From positions 186,001 to 250,000 of the forward strand of contig JAGWUI010000001.1 in the NCBI GenBank assembly GCA_028868515.1: a stretch of DNA of 64,000 nucleotides, read 5' to 3'. The notes under the pieces were generated by a model that saw nothing but the letters and a program-made list of their open reading frames with translations, was not told where the DNA came from and ran no database searches. This DNA comes from Gammaproteobacteria bacterium (GTDB taxonomy: Bacteria > Pseudomonadota > Gammaproteobacteria > Pseudomonadales > Moraxellaceae). Shown one piece after another: positions 38,467 through 45,645 of this stretch. How positions within the stretch are numbered: the first letter of the stretch is position 1; the number at the start of each line of letters is the position of its first letter. Position numbers and translations under genes: made by a program.

Positions 38467-38482
38467 TGCAAAACGTAAGCCA
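38467..38482 (-). promoter_or_regulatory. sigma-54 (-24/-12) promoter candidate of ntrBC
   Basis: Read on the minus strand the sequence is TGGCTTACGTTTTGCA. GG and GC are separated as the -24/-12 elements require, and TGGC and TTGCA match the consensus TGGCAC-N5-TTGCA; the two bases after TGGC deviate. It points at ntrB, with a predicted leader of roughly 145 bases. NtrC-like sites lie about 170-230 bp upstream of it. Confidence 0.6.
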
Positions 38483-38535
38483 ACTTTTGATAAAGCTGTT
38501 AAAAAGATCAAGAACATACCTTTTGTTAAGTCATC

Positions 38536-38553
38536 AAGTGATATAAATCACTT
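38536..38553. promoter_or_regulatory. CRP/Vfr-like site or small terminator
   Basis: AAGTGATATAAATCACTT is a perfect inverted repeat with the GTGA-N6-TCAC spacing of cAMP-receptor-protein sites. It is followed by a run of T (to 38557), so a short terminator hairpin is an alternative. It lies between the NtrC-like sites and the ntrB sigma-54 promoter candidate. Confidence 0.45.
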
Positions 38554-38649
38554 TTTTAAAAATTATCGATTCTGATCAACATAAAAAATGAACAAGAAAT
38601 GCACTACTCAGACAAACCAGACTATTTTTATGTAAAAACTCAATTGTAT

Positions 38650-38700
38650 TGCACCAAAATAATGCAATACGTTAAGCAAATATAGCACCAAAACAATGCG
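38650..38700 (-). promoter_or_regulatory. two tandem NtrC-binding-site-like enhancers
   Basis: TGCACCAAAATAATGCA (38650-38666) and AGCACCAAAACAATGCG (38684-38700) both follow the NtrC site pattern GCACC-N5-GGTGC with a degenerate right arm, and are 34 bp apart, about three helical turns. They lie upstream of the sigma-54 promoter candidate of ntrBC and about 120-170 bp upstream of rimO. Confidence 0.6.
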
Positions 38701-38822
38701 TTGTTTGTGACAAATTTGAACTTTCATCGCTTCTTTTTTGAATAACTCACTTAAAGCTTACGTCTATCGCACAAAGCGCATACAATACGCAGGTCTAATG
38801 TTTGTTTAAGTTGAAATGCCGT

Positions 38823-40160
38823 ATGAGTTCGCCAAAAGTTGGTTTTGTTTCCCTTGGTTGCCCAAAAGCGCTTGTTGATTCTGAAAGAATTCTCACGCAG
38901 TTACGGGTTGAAGGCTATGAAGTTGCCGCTGATTATGCTGGCGCAGATTTAGTTGTGGTCAATACCTGTGGATTTATCGAATCTGCTGTACAAGAATCGC
39001 TGGATGCGATTGGCGAAGCCATCAGCGAAAATGGCAAAGTCATTGTGACAGGTTGCTTGGGTAAAGACGAAGATAAAATTCGCTCAATGCACCCGAGTGT
39101 TCTAAAAGTCACGGGGCCACAAGCTTACCAAGACGTGATGAACGCTGTACATGAATATGTGCCAGCACCACCTGAACACAATCCATACCAAGATCTCGTT
39201 CCACCTCAAGGCATTCGCTTAACACCAAAACATTATGCTTATTTAAAAATTTCTGAAGGTTGTAACCATCGCTGTACCTTCTGCATTATTCCGTCACTAC
39301 GCGGTGATCTCGTATCTCGCCCAATTAGCAGTGTCATGGAAGAAGCACAAAATCTCGTCAAAGCTGGCGTACAAGAAGTTCTTGTTATTTCTCAAGATAC
39401 TTCAGCATATGGCGTCGACCTGAAATACAAACTCGATTTCTGGAATGGCCAACCACTGAAAAGCAAATTTATCGATCTGTGCGCGGCATTAGGTCAACTC
39501 GGTGTTTGGGTACGTTTGCATTATGTATATCCATATCCGCATGTTGATGCAGTCATTGATCTGATGGCTGAAGGCAAAATCCTGCCTTACTTGGATATTC
39601 CATTCCAACATGCCAGCCCACGCATTTTGCAACTGATGAAGCGTCCTGCACATAGCGAAAATACCTTAGAGCGCCTTGCAGCTTGGCGTGCAAAATGCCC
39701 AGACATCGTAATTCGCTCAACATTTGTTGTCGGCTTCCCTGGTGAAACCGAAGAAGATTTCCAATACTTACTTGACTGGCTGCAAGAAGCTCAGCTCGAT
39801 CGTGTGGGTTGTTTCACCTATTCGCCTGTTGATGGTGCAGTGGCAAATGACCTACCTGACCATGTTGCACCTGAAATTCAACAAGAGCGTTATGAACGCT
39901 TTATGCAGACTCAACAAGCAATTTCTGCGCAAAAACTCCAAGCACGTATCGGTCGTACAATGACTGTGTTGATTGATGAATTTGATCTAGAACATTCTGT
40001 GGCGATTGCACGCTCTTATGCAGATGCCCCTGAAATCGATGGTCATGTATATATCGAAGATTTAACTGCTGCGGATTTAGCACGTTTGAAATCAGGTGAT
40101 AAAGTTGAGGTAACAATCACTGACGCAGATGAATATGATTTGTATGCGAATTTGGTATAA
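38823..40160 (+). CDS. rimO: ribosomal protein S12 methylthiotransferase RimO
   Basis: A 445-residue radical-SAM enzyme that methylthiolates the conserved aspartate of ribosomal protein S12. The N-terminal UPF0004 domain has three cluster cysteines ([35 protein letters not shown]); the radical-SAM domain has C-x3-C-x2-C in [17 protein letters not shown]; a C-terminal TRAM domain ends the protein ([20 protein letters not shown]). The ATG at 38823 gives the family N-terminus [20 protein letters not shown]; the upstream TTG is not needed. It is a single-gene unit, ended by a 13-bp stem-loop. Confidence 0.96.
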   Translation: MSSPKVGFVSLGCPKALVDSERILTQLRVEGYEVAADYAGADLVVVNTCGFIESAVQESLDAIGEAISENGKVIVTGCLGKDEDKIRSMHPSVLKVTGPQAYQDVMNAVHEYVPAPPEHNPYQDLVPPQGIRLTPKHYAYLKISEGCNHRCTFCIIPSLRGDLVSRPISSVMEEAQNLVKAGVQEVLVISQDTSAYGVDLKYKLDFWNGQPLKSKFIDLCAALGQLGVWVRLHYVYPYPHVDAVIDLMAEGKILPYLDIPFQHASPRILQLMKRPAHSENTLERLAAWRAKCPDIVIRSTFVVGFPGETEEDFQYLLDWLQEAQLDRVGCFTYSPVDGAVANDLPDHVAPEIQQERYERFMQTQQAISAQKLQARIGRTMTVLIDEFDLEHSVAIARSYADAPEIDGHVYIEDLTAADLARLKSGDKVEVTITDADEYDLYANLV

Positions 40161-40186
40161 AACAGAGAATGTATAACAATTAGTCT

Positions 40187-40216
40187 GAATGCTATCTTAA
40201 ACATAAGATAGCATTC
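40187..40216 (+). terminator. perfect stem-loop after rimO
   Basis: GAATGCTATCTTA and TAAGATAGCATTC form a perfect 13-bp stem with a 4-base loop, 26 bases after the rimO stop. No T-run follows, so it may instead protect the 3' end of the transcript. Confidence 0.65.
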
Positions 40217-40353
40217 TCCAAAAATTACATAAATAATAAATAAAATCAAAATTTTACTTTTAAAATTCACTACAGATATGAATAGTATTTTCAGTTGAAT
40301 TTCCACTTTAATGAACTTTGATTATTTTTTATTCTAATTACGTTGATATACAT

Positions 40354-40731
40354 ATGAGAAAAATCTTTTTAGCTCCGACTATTTTACTTCTGTTAATTTC
40401 TTCTGAATCATGGTCTCAAGAATATACCGAGCAAATTCACTTCAAAAAAGGGGCGTCAAGTGCCACTTATAAAGGATATCTTGTTAAAGGCGACAGTACT
40501 TTTTACTATTTCAAAGCAAATAAAGACCAGTATATTAGTACACGTCTAAAGTCCTTAGATGACAACGCTAGTATGTCTTATTTTGAGAATGGTCTTCATG
40601 GTGCAGGCATTTCAATTGGTAACGGAACTGAATACAGTGAGACAATCCAAAATTCAGGAGAACACATGATTGATGTATCATGTGATAAAGGAGAATCCTG
40701 TGAATATAAACTTTATGTGACCATCCAATAG
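40354..40731 (+). CDS. secreted PliG-like protein
   Basis: A 125-residue exported protein. The signal peptide MRKIFLAPTILLLLISSESWS is followed by a mature domain of about 103 residues: IHFKKGASSATYKGYLVKGD, then a Tyr/Phe-rich strand pair and SMSYFENGLHGAG. The F-x-KGASSAT-x-KG opening and the later ...YLVK.D pattern resemble periplasmic inhibitors of g-type lysozyme (PliG) and related pre-peptidase C-terminal-like domains. Two cysteines near the C-terminus (SCDKGESCEY) could form a disulfide. An in-frame start upstream at 40318 is less likely. The PliG assignment is by pattern only; an unrelated beta-sandwich protein is possible. Confidence 0.6.
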   Translation: MRKIFLAPTILLLLISSESWSQEYTEQIHFKKGASSATYKGYLVKGDSTFYYFKANKDQYISTRLKSLDDNASMSYFENGLHGAGISIGNGTEYSETIQNSGEHMIDVSCDKGESCEYKLYVTIQ

Positions 40732-40735
40732 CATC

Positions 40736-40774
40736 AAAGGCACTTGATCAATATTATGATGAAGTGCCTTTTTT
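40736..40774. terminator. terminator between the PliG-like and MEKHLA genes
   Basis: AAAGGCACTT pairs with AAGTGCCTTT around a 16-base loop and is followed by T on the plus strand. It can act for both convergent genes. Confidence 0.85.
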
Positions 40775-40779
40775 AATCT

Positions 40780-41361
40780 CTACAAAAAATCCCACCGCCG
40801 AATAACACACGCTTGCCCATGCTGTACACCATGTGCATCAATCACATTCCACAGCACAGTATTTTGGATTTTAAAACGGTGACCATTTTTAGCAATACGA
40901 ATGCCTTCATACGTATCGATATATCCTTTACTTTGCGCTTCTTGTAAAAGTCGGTCACGTTCCTCTTGCAACATTTGCTCCGCAGAAAGACGTGATGGTA
41001 ATGTAATAAACTCATCCCATGTCATTTGCCATAGTTGTTGTGCTGTTTGATTGGCATAACGAAAAATAGGATCTGCTTCCATACCATGTGAGACTAGAGC
41101 AAATGGCGCTTCATATAATCTTTGGGCGAGATCCAAACCAGACGATATTAAAGGCTGTCCAGTAAGTCGTAAAAAACTTTCAGCGAGTAAGTTGCTATAG
41201 GTGATGATTTCTGGGTTTTCGTAAGGTTGCATTAAACTTCCATCTAATTTCACATTAGGTAATTCAATCTGGAATACCCGACTGGCAACCTTCTCTTTGC
41301 GTTTAATTGCACTAACCTCTTGAATTGAGCTGACCAGTTCATCAAAAAGCTGATTATCCAT
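40780..41361 (-). CDS. MEKHLA-domain protein
   Basis: A 193-residue cytoplasmic protein with a MEKHLA/PAS-like domain over most of its length. Recognisable blocks are APFALVSHGMEADPIFRYAN, LWQMTWDEFITLPSRLSAE, YIDTYEGIRIAKNGHRFKIQ and ATG-proximal LRLTGQPLI. MEKHLA domains occur in plants and bacteria and resemble PAS sensors; no ligand is known. Its ATG is only 6 bases after the pqiC stop, so it is co-transcribed with the pqi operon as its last gene. That placement suggests a sensing or accessory role in envelope homeostasis, which is inference. Confidence 0.82.
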   Translation of the reverse strand: MDNQLFDELVSSIQEVSAIKRKEKVASRVFQIELPNVKLDGSLMQPYENPEIITYSNLLAESFLRLTGQPLISSGLDLAQRLYEAPFALVSHGMEADPIFRYANQTAQQLWQMTWDEFITLPSRLSAEQMLQEERDRLLQEAQSKGYIDTYEGIRIAKNGHRFKIQNTVLWNVIDAHGVQHGQACVIRRWDFL

Positions 41362-41367
41362 TTTTTA

Positions 41368-42060
41368 TCAACTACAAACCGCTTCCACAGGCTTAGCCCC
41401 ACCCTCCAAAGTCACAACCGACTCTGCAATAGCGTTCGTCACTTTATCTAGCGATTGCCGTGAAGCTGTCACAACTGCATCAACCTCACTGGTTGAATCT
41501 GTATTTGCAGGTAAACTAAACATCATGCGACATGCAATCGAATGTGGCTTATTTGGAGGTGCATTAGGCGCTAAATTGACTGAATCTTCAATTCGACTCA
41601 CCGTCCAAGTTGCCGCAACATGAATATTATCAATAGTATTCTTTGAAGTCCCTTGAAGCGCATCAAAATTAGAAAAATTCGCTGCGATCCGATACACAGG
41701 CAACGATGTCGCAGAACCACTCGCATAACGATCGACCGCACCCAAACGCTGTAACAATCCAGCAGACAATCCATCTTTAAGTTCTGAGCTGAGCGTCGAA
41801 GTCCAACGCTGTTGATCAAGGACTCGAGATTGCCCATTGGTCGTTTGTAAAACAAGCTGTGTCCGATCTAGGCGGTCTGGTAAATCAACAGGAAGCACCT
41901 CAATCACACGAACAACGTTTGTCTGTACAGGCTGTTTGATCATAGTCGTCAGCGTGTAGTAATTCGGCGTTGGTGAAGAACTACATGCACTAAGCAATAA
42001 AGCTGAGCTAATACCAGTACAGTACACAAACGGTCTGAAAGTTTTGATCATTTTACTCAT
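41368..42060 (-). CDS. pqiC: outer-membrane lipoprotein PqiC
   Basis: A 230-residue lipoprotein of the PqiC/YmbA (ABC-type transport auxiliary) family, which links the PqiB tunnel to the outer membrane. The signal peptide ends in the lipobox LLLSAC at about residues 22-26 (CTGISSALLLSACSSSP). The mature domain has PNYYTLTTMIKQP, VVRVIEVLPVDLPDRLDRTQ and the family block RWTSTLSSELKDGLSAGLLQ. The start overlaps the stop of pqiB by four bases (ATGA), so the two are translationally coupled. MEKHLA follows within 6 bases. Confidence 0.92.
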   Translation of the reverse strand: MSKMIKTFRPFVYCTGISSALLLSACSSSPTPNYYTLTTMIKQPVQTNVVRVIEVLPVDLPDRLDRTQLVLQTTNGQSRVLDQQRWTSTLSSELKDGLSAGLLQRLGAVDRYASGSATSLPVYRIAANFSNFDALQGTSKNTIDNIHVAATWTVSRIEDSVNLAPNAPPNKPHSIACRMMFSLPANTDSTSEVDAVVTASRQSLDKVTNAIAESVVTLEGGAKPVEAVCS

Positions 42061-43751
42061 GGTTTGCTTTTATCCTGATTTTTATCCTGATTCTTGTTTA
42101 GGCTTGGTGCTTTACCACGTATCAACGATTCTGGATGCTGTTCGATATAATCTGACATCAATTGCAATGATGCCGCAGCACGTGTCATTTGTTGCATTGC
42201 ACGACGAATATCTTGCTGCATTGGTGCATCACTTGCCAGCAGTGTCTGGGTTGACTGCATGGTTTTACGTGCATCATCCAAAGTTGCCTGCATCGCTGGT
42301 GCAACTTTGCCATCCATTTGCTTCATCAGCTGATTGGTTGAATCAATCGTCGTATTCATATTTGCCATAGTTTTTCGCAAATCCTGACCAATTTCATCCA
42401 ACGGGAACTTCGTCAGCTTATCTGCAATCTGAGTGACTTGCGCTTGTAGGTTACTTAACTCCGTTGGTGTCGTTGGAATTTCAACCATGCCCTTATCAAA
42501 CTTCAATTCCGCAGGTTTTGCTTTCGGGAAGAAATCCAGCGCAATATAATTTTGCCCAGTGAGAATATTTCCTGTACGCATTTGAGCACGTAAACCACGT
42601 TGAATAAACTCAGCCAATATTTTTTGATTAGGATCAAATTCACGACCATGCGATAAACGTGATGGATAAACCACAGCCACAACAGGCATACGTAATTGTC
42701 TATACGTAGCATCAAACTCGACATTGATTGACTGAACATAACCCAGTTCAATACCTCGGAAATCAATCACTGAGCCTTTGGTGAGTCCACGTAAAGATTG
42801 ATCAAAATACATCATGAAACGAATCGGCTTGCCATCTGATTCTTTTAATGCATCTTCTTGAGTTTGCGCTAGGTTAAACGATGCATTACTTGCAGCGACT
42901 TCGGCATCTGAGTTCTCAGGGAAACCAAAAGCAATCCCGCCAGAAACAATACTCGCTAGAGATTGAGTATTTACCTTAAACCCTGACGCATTCAATGAAA
43001 CATCTAAGCCGCTTGCATGCCAGAAACGGGTATCTGTAGTCACATAGCGATCATAAGGTGCTTGGATAAAGATCTGTAATTGAACACTTTTACCATCATC
43101 AGCAAGTTTATAACCACTAACTTGGCCGACATTAATACGGCGATAATAAATAGGCGAACCAATATCGAGTGAACCGAGATCACTCGATTGTAATGTGTAT
43201 GTTTTGCCCGGTACATCTGCTGCAATCGCAGGAGGAGACTCTAAACCCGTAAAATCCTCACGCTTAGTTTGTGACTTACCACCATCTACGCCAATATATG
43301 CACCTGATAATAAGGTACTAATCCCAGATATTCCGCCAGTCCCAATACGAGGACGCACCACCCAAAACCGCGCATCATCAACCGCAAAACTACTTGCAGA
43401 TTTGCTCAACTCAATTGTTACAACTACATGAGAATGGTCATCAGACAGTCCAATATTTTTCACTAAACCTATATCAACTTCTTTATAACGCACCGTTGTT
43501 TTGCCTGCTTGTAAACCATCAGCGCTACGAAATGACACATGAATTGTAGGCCCTGTATCCGTAATGACTTTCACAACCAAAGACAATCCAATTGCTAAAG
43601 CCACTAACGGAATAATCCAGACCAATGAAAAGCGCAAACCTTTTGGTTGTACTGTACGAGGTTCAGCCAAAACCTTTTCTGAAGGCAAATTTTCTGAAGA
43701 TAGTTTCTCTGGTTCATCAGAATTATTATGGGATTGCTGTTGATCAGTCAT
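42057..43751 (-). CDS. pqiB: intermembrane transport protein PqiB (MCE domains)
   Basis: A 564-residue periplasmic MCE protein anchored by one N-terminal helix (FSLVWIIPLVALAIGLSLVV). Three MCE domains follow: GPTIHVSFRSADGLQAGKTT (about 65-), PGKTYTLQSSDLGSLDIGSP (about 180-) and DGKPIRFMMYFDQSLRGLTKG (about 305-). The C-terminal part is a long helical coiled region (about 430-540) that in E. coli PqiB forms a needle across the periplasm for lipid transport. It overlaps pqiC by four bases. The preceding pqiA2 stop is 8 bases upstream, so the operon is tight. Confidence 0.94.
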   Translation of the reverse strand: MTDQQQSHNNSDEPEKLSSENLPSEKVLAEPRTVQPKGLRFSLVWIIPLVALAIGLSLVVKVITDTGPTIHVSFRSADGLQAGKTTVRYKEVDIGLVKNIGLSDDHSHVVVTIELSKSASSFAVDDARFWVVRPRIGTGGISGISTLLSGAYIGVDGGKSQTKREDFTGLESPPAIAADVPGKTYTLQSSDLGSLDIGSPIYYRRINVGQVSGYKLADDGKSVQLQIFIQAPYDRYVTTDTRFWHASGLDVSLNASGFKVNTQSLASIVSGGIAFGFPENSDAEVAASNASFNLAQTQEDALKESDGKPIRFMMYFDQSLRGLTKGSVIDFRGIELGYVQSINVEFDATYRQLRMPVVAVVYPSRLSHGREFDPNQKILAEFIQRGLRAQMRTGNILTGQNYIALDFFPKAKPAELKFDKGMVEIPTTPTELSNLQAQVTQIADKLTKFPLDEIGQDLRKTMANMNTTIDSTNQLMKQMDGKVAPAMQATLDDARKTMQSTQTLLASDAPMQQDIRRAMQQMTRAAASLQLMSDYIEQHPESLIRGKAPSLNKNQDKNQDKSKP

Positions 43752-43759
43752 TTTTTAAA

Positions 43760-44599
43760 TTAGCCTTTTCTGTCATTTATGTCTGGCGTAAGTGTTATCA
43801 ATTGAGAATCTGATTCATGCTCTTGAGTCTTGTGGTCTTGATGGTCATGTTTCTGGTATCCAAGACAGTAATTATCCCAAATAATTCGTGGATCAAAACT
43901 CAATGAAGCCAACATTGTTAATACTACAACCGCACCGAATGCAACCGCACCAGGTCCAGCTGAAATTGATGCTAATGATTGCATTTGGATCAGCGCCGTC
44001 AATAAAGACACCACAAACACATCAATCATCGACCAACGACCAATAAACTCGACCAATCGATATAGCGTTGCACATTGCTCTGGACGCCATCTTCTTTTAT
44101 TCAACTCTTGCCGATGTACAGCAAGCAATAAAAAAATCAGGATCATCAACTTTAACATTGGAATAAAAATACTGGCGGTAAAAATAACAAACGCAACCAG
44201 ATAGTCACTATTCTTCCAGAAGTAAATTACCCCACTCATGATCGTATCTTTCTGCTCACCAAACAGTGAATCTGTGATCGTCATCGGTAGCAGATTCGCA
44301 GGAATATACATAATCATTGCTGACAGCATCAGCGCCCAAGTTCGATCTAAGCTCGCAGGTTTACGCTGATGCAATATCGCATGACAACGACTACATGGCT
44401 GATGATTGAGCGCAAGTGGATTAAGCTGTCCACAACTGTGACAAACGATCAGTGATAAATCTTTTGCGGTCGATGGATTCAGGTACACCTGATCCATCTC
44501 AGCATGGCTATTTTGATGACTGCCTTGATAGCTAGTTTGGTGAATAGCTTGGTGATCATTTTGCTGATGATCATTTTTCTTTTTAAGAAATATGTTCAC
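43760..44599 (-). CDS. pqiA: PqiA-type inner-membrane protein, second unit
   Basis: A 279-residue inner-membrane protein with about four helices and an N-terminal cytoplasmic extension rich in His and Gln (KNDHQQNDHQAIHQTSYQGS). A rubredoxin-like zinc ribbon, C-x2-C ... C-x2-C in VCHSCGQLNPLALNHQPCSRCHAIL, precedes helices starting at TWALMLSAMIMYIPANLLPM, matching PqiA half-domains. Another His-rich tail (LGYQKHDHQDHKTQEHESDS) closes it. E. coli PqiA has both halves in one chain; here this gene is the second half and overlaps the first by 17 bases. The His-rich tails could bind metal; that is inference. Confidence 0.9.
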   Translation of the reverse strand: MNIFLKKKNDHQQNDHQAIHQTSYQGSHQNSHAEMDQVYLNPSTAKDLSLIVCHSCGQLNPLALNHQPCSRCHAILHQRKPASLDRTWALMLSAMIMYIPANLLPMTITDSLFGEQKDTIMSGVIYFWKNSDYLVAFVIFTASIFIPMLKLMILIFLLLAVHRQELNKRRWRPEQCATLYRLVEFIGRWSMIDVFVVSLLTALIQMQSLASISAGPGAVAFGAVVVLTMLASLSFDPRIIWDNYCLGYQKHDHQDHKTQEHESDSQLITLTPDINDRKG

Positions 44600-45269
44600 A
44601 ATTTTCGACCTGATCCCAAATTTCAGTCACACTGACTGACACCACCAAAACAAGCAATACGGTTAACACTGCAAATGACCACAATGCAATACCCGGAATA
44701 ATCACAACCATCACCGCGAGTTTCACTAAAGTCACCAAGACTCCAATGAGAAACACCTCAATCATGCCCCAAATCCGAAAAATTCTAACAACTCTGAGCG
44801 CAAAAGCCATTCCTACGGGTTGTTTGTTCCAAATCACTGTTGGTAACAATACATAAATCAGTAATAGCAGATCACATAGTGGAAAAATAAACGTCGTGAG
44901 TAAAACTAAAACCGCAACAAATCCACGATCTGCATGAAACATCGCCATCACTGCACCAAGTAATGTTGTTTCTGAAAAATTTCCTTTTAAATCAATTTTT
45001 ACGATTGGAAATATATTACTGATAATAAAAACAATTAAACTTGCAATCACCAAAGGTAATAATTGTTGAATTGATCGACCATTTTTATAAAGAACCGCAC
45101 CGCATCGAATGCAATATGCCTTCGCGCCTTTTTTTAATTCGATACGTCGATAAACGACATCGCATTCTTCGCAGCAAACAAGATGAGTCACATTCTGATG
45201 ATTGATATCAGATGTAGATTGTTCTTTTTTTATCAGTGAATCTGATGATTCAGAATCCATTAAATGCAT
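44583..45269 (-). CDS. pqiA: PqiA-type inner-membrane protein, first unit
   Basis: A 228-residue inner-membrane protein, the first of two PqiA halves. The N-terminal zinc ribbon is C-x2-C ... C-x2-C in LVCCEECDVVYRRIELKKGA and AYCIRCGAVLY, followed by four helices including LLPLVIASLIVFIISNIFPI and AFALRVVRIFRIWGMIEVFLIG. Start is uncertain: ATG at 45269 or at 45260 (MDSESSD); neither has a strong ribosome site. A MITE-like element ends 22 bp upstream, so the promoter must lie inside or beyond it. It begins the operon pqiA1-pqiA2-pqiB-pqiC-MEKHLA. Confidence 0.88.
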   Translation of the reverse strand: MHLMDSESSDSLIKKEQSTSDINHQNVTHLVCCEECDVVYRRIELKKGAKAYCIRCGAVLYKNGRSIQQLLPLVIASLIVFIISNIFPIVKIDLKGNFSETTLLGAVMAMFHADRGFVAVLVLLTTFIFPLCDLLLLIYVLLPTVIWNKQPVGMAFALRVVRIFRIWGMIEVFLIGVLVTLVKLAVMVVIIPGIALWSFAVLTVLLVLVVSVSVTEIWDQVENCEHIS

Positions 45270-45290
45270 ATCAGCTTATCAATCAAGTTA

Positions 45291-45498
45291 TTAGGGCGTG
45301 CTGATATTTGGTCTTTGCGATGAAAAATGAGCGAAATTGGTCTTAGACAAGGCAATCCGTACAGACAATATCAATATATTGGCAAACGGATTAACGCAGG
45401 ATAAGGACAATTTAGCCATTTTTCATGCAAAAGCAATGTAGACAGCCTTAAGTTTTTCACCAAATTTACGGGCGAGATCAAATGTCAACACGCCCTAA
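45291..45498. mobile_element. 208-bp MITE-like hairpin element
   Basis: Terminal inverted repeats: left TTAGGGCGTGCTGATATTTG, right (reverse complement) TTAGGGCGTGTTGACATTTG, differing at two positions over 20 bases. The interior is also self-complementary: GATGAAAAATG and the AAATTG stretch (from 45319) face CAATTT and CATTTTTCATGC (to 45428), and AATCCGT (45354) faces ACGGATT (45386). It has no coding capacity and no clear target duplication. This is the layout of a MITE; the parent transposon is not visible. Confidence 0.7.
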
Positions 45499-45592
45499 GC
45501 ATATTCTAAGAAACATAACATAAACTGATCTGAAGTCGTGCAACTTTAATGTATGAAATTAAAATCATTAACAAATGATGCTCTACACCATA

Positions 45593-45626
45593 AAAAAACC
45601 TTTCTCATTACAAGAAAGGCTTTTTT
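45593..45626 (-). terminator. terminator of the PreP-like gene
   Basis: AAAAAACCTTTCT pairs with AGAAAGGCTTTTTT with one mismatch around a 7-base loop, 19 bases after the stop on the minus strand, with T-runs on both sides. Confidence 0.88.
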
Positions 45627-45645
45627 GCTTTACTGGAAAGTTAAA

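Noticed and set aside
38536-38557. The inverted repeat followed by T considered only as a terminator.
   Set aside because: The arms fit GTGA-N6-TCAC and no gene ends upstream on the plus strand, so a terminator is possible but not preferred.
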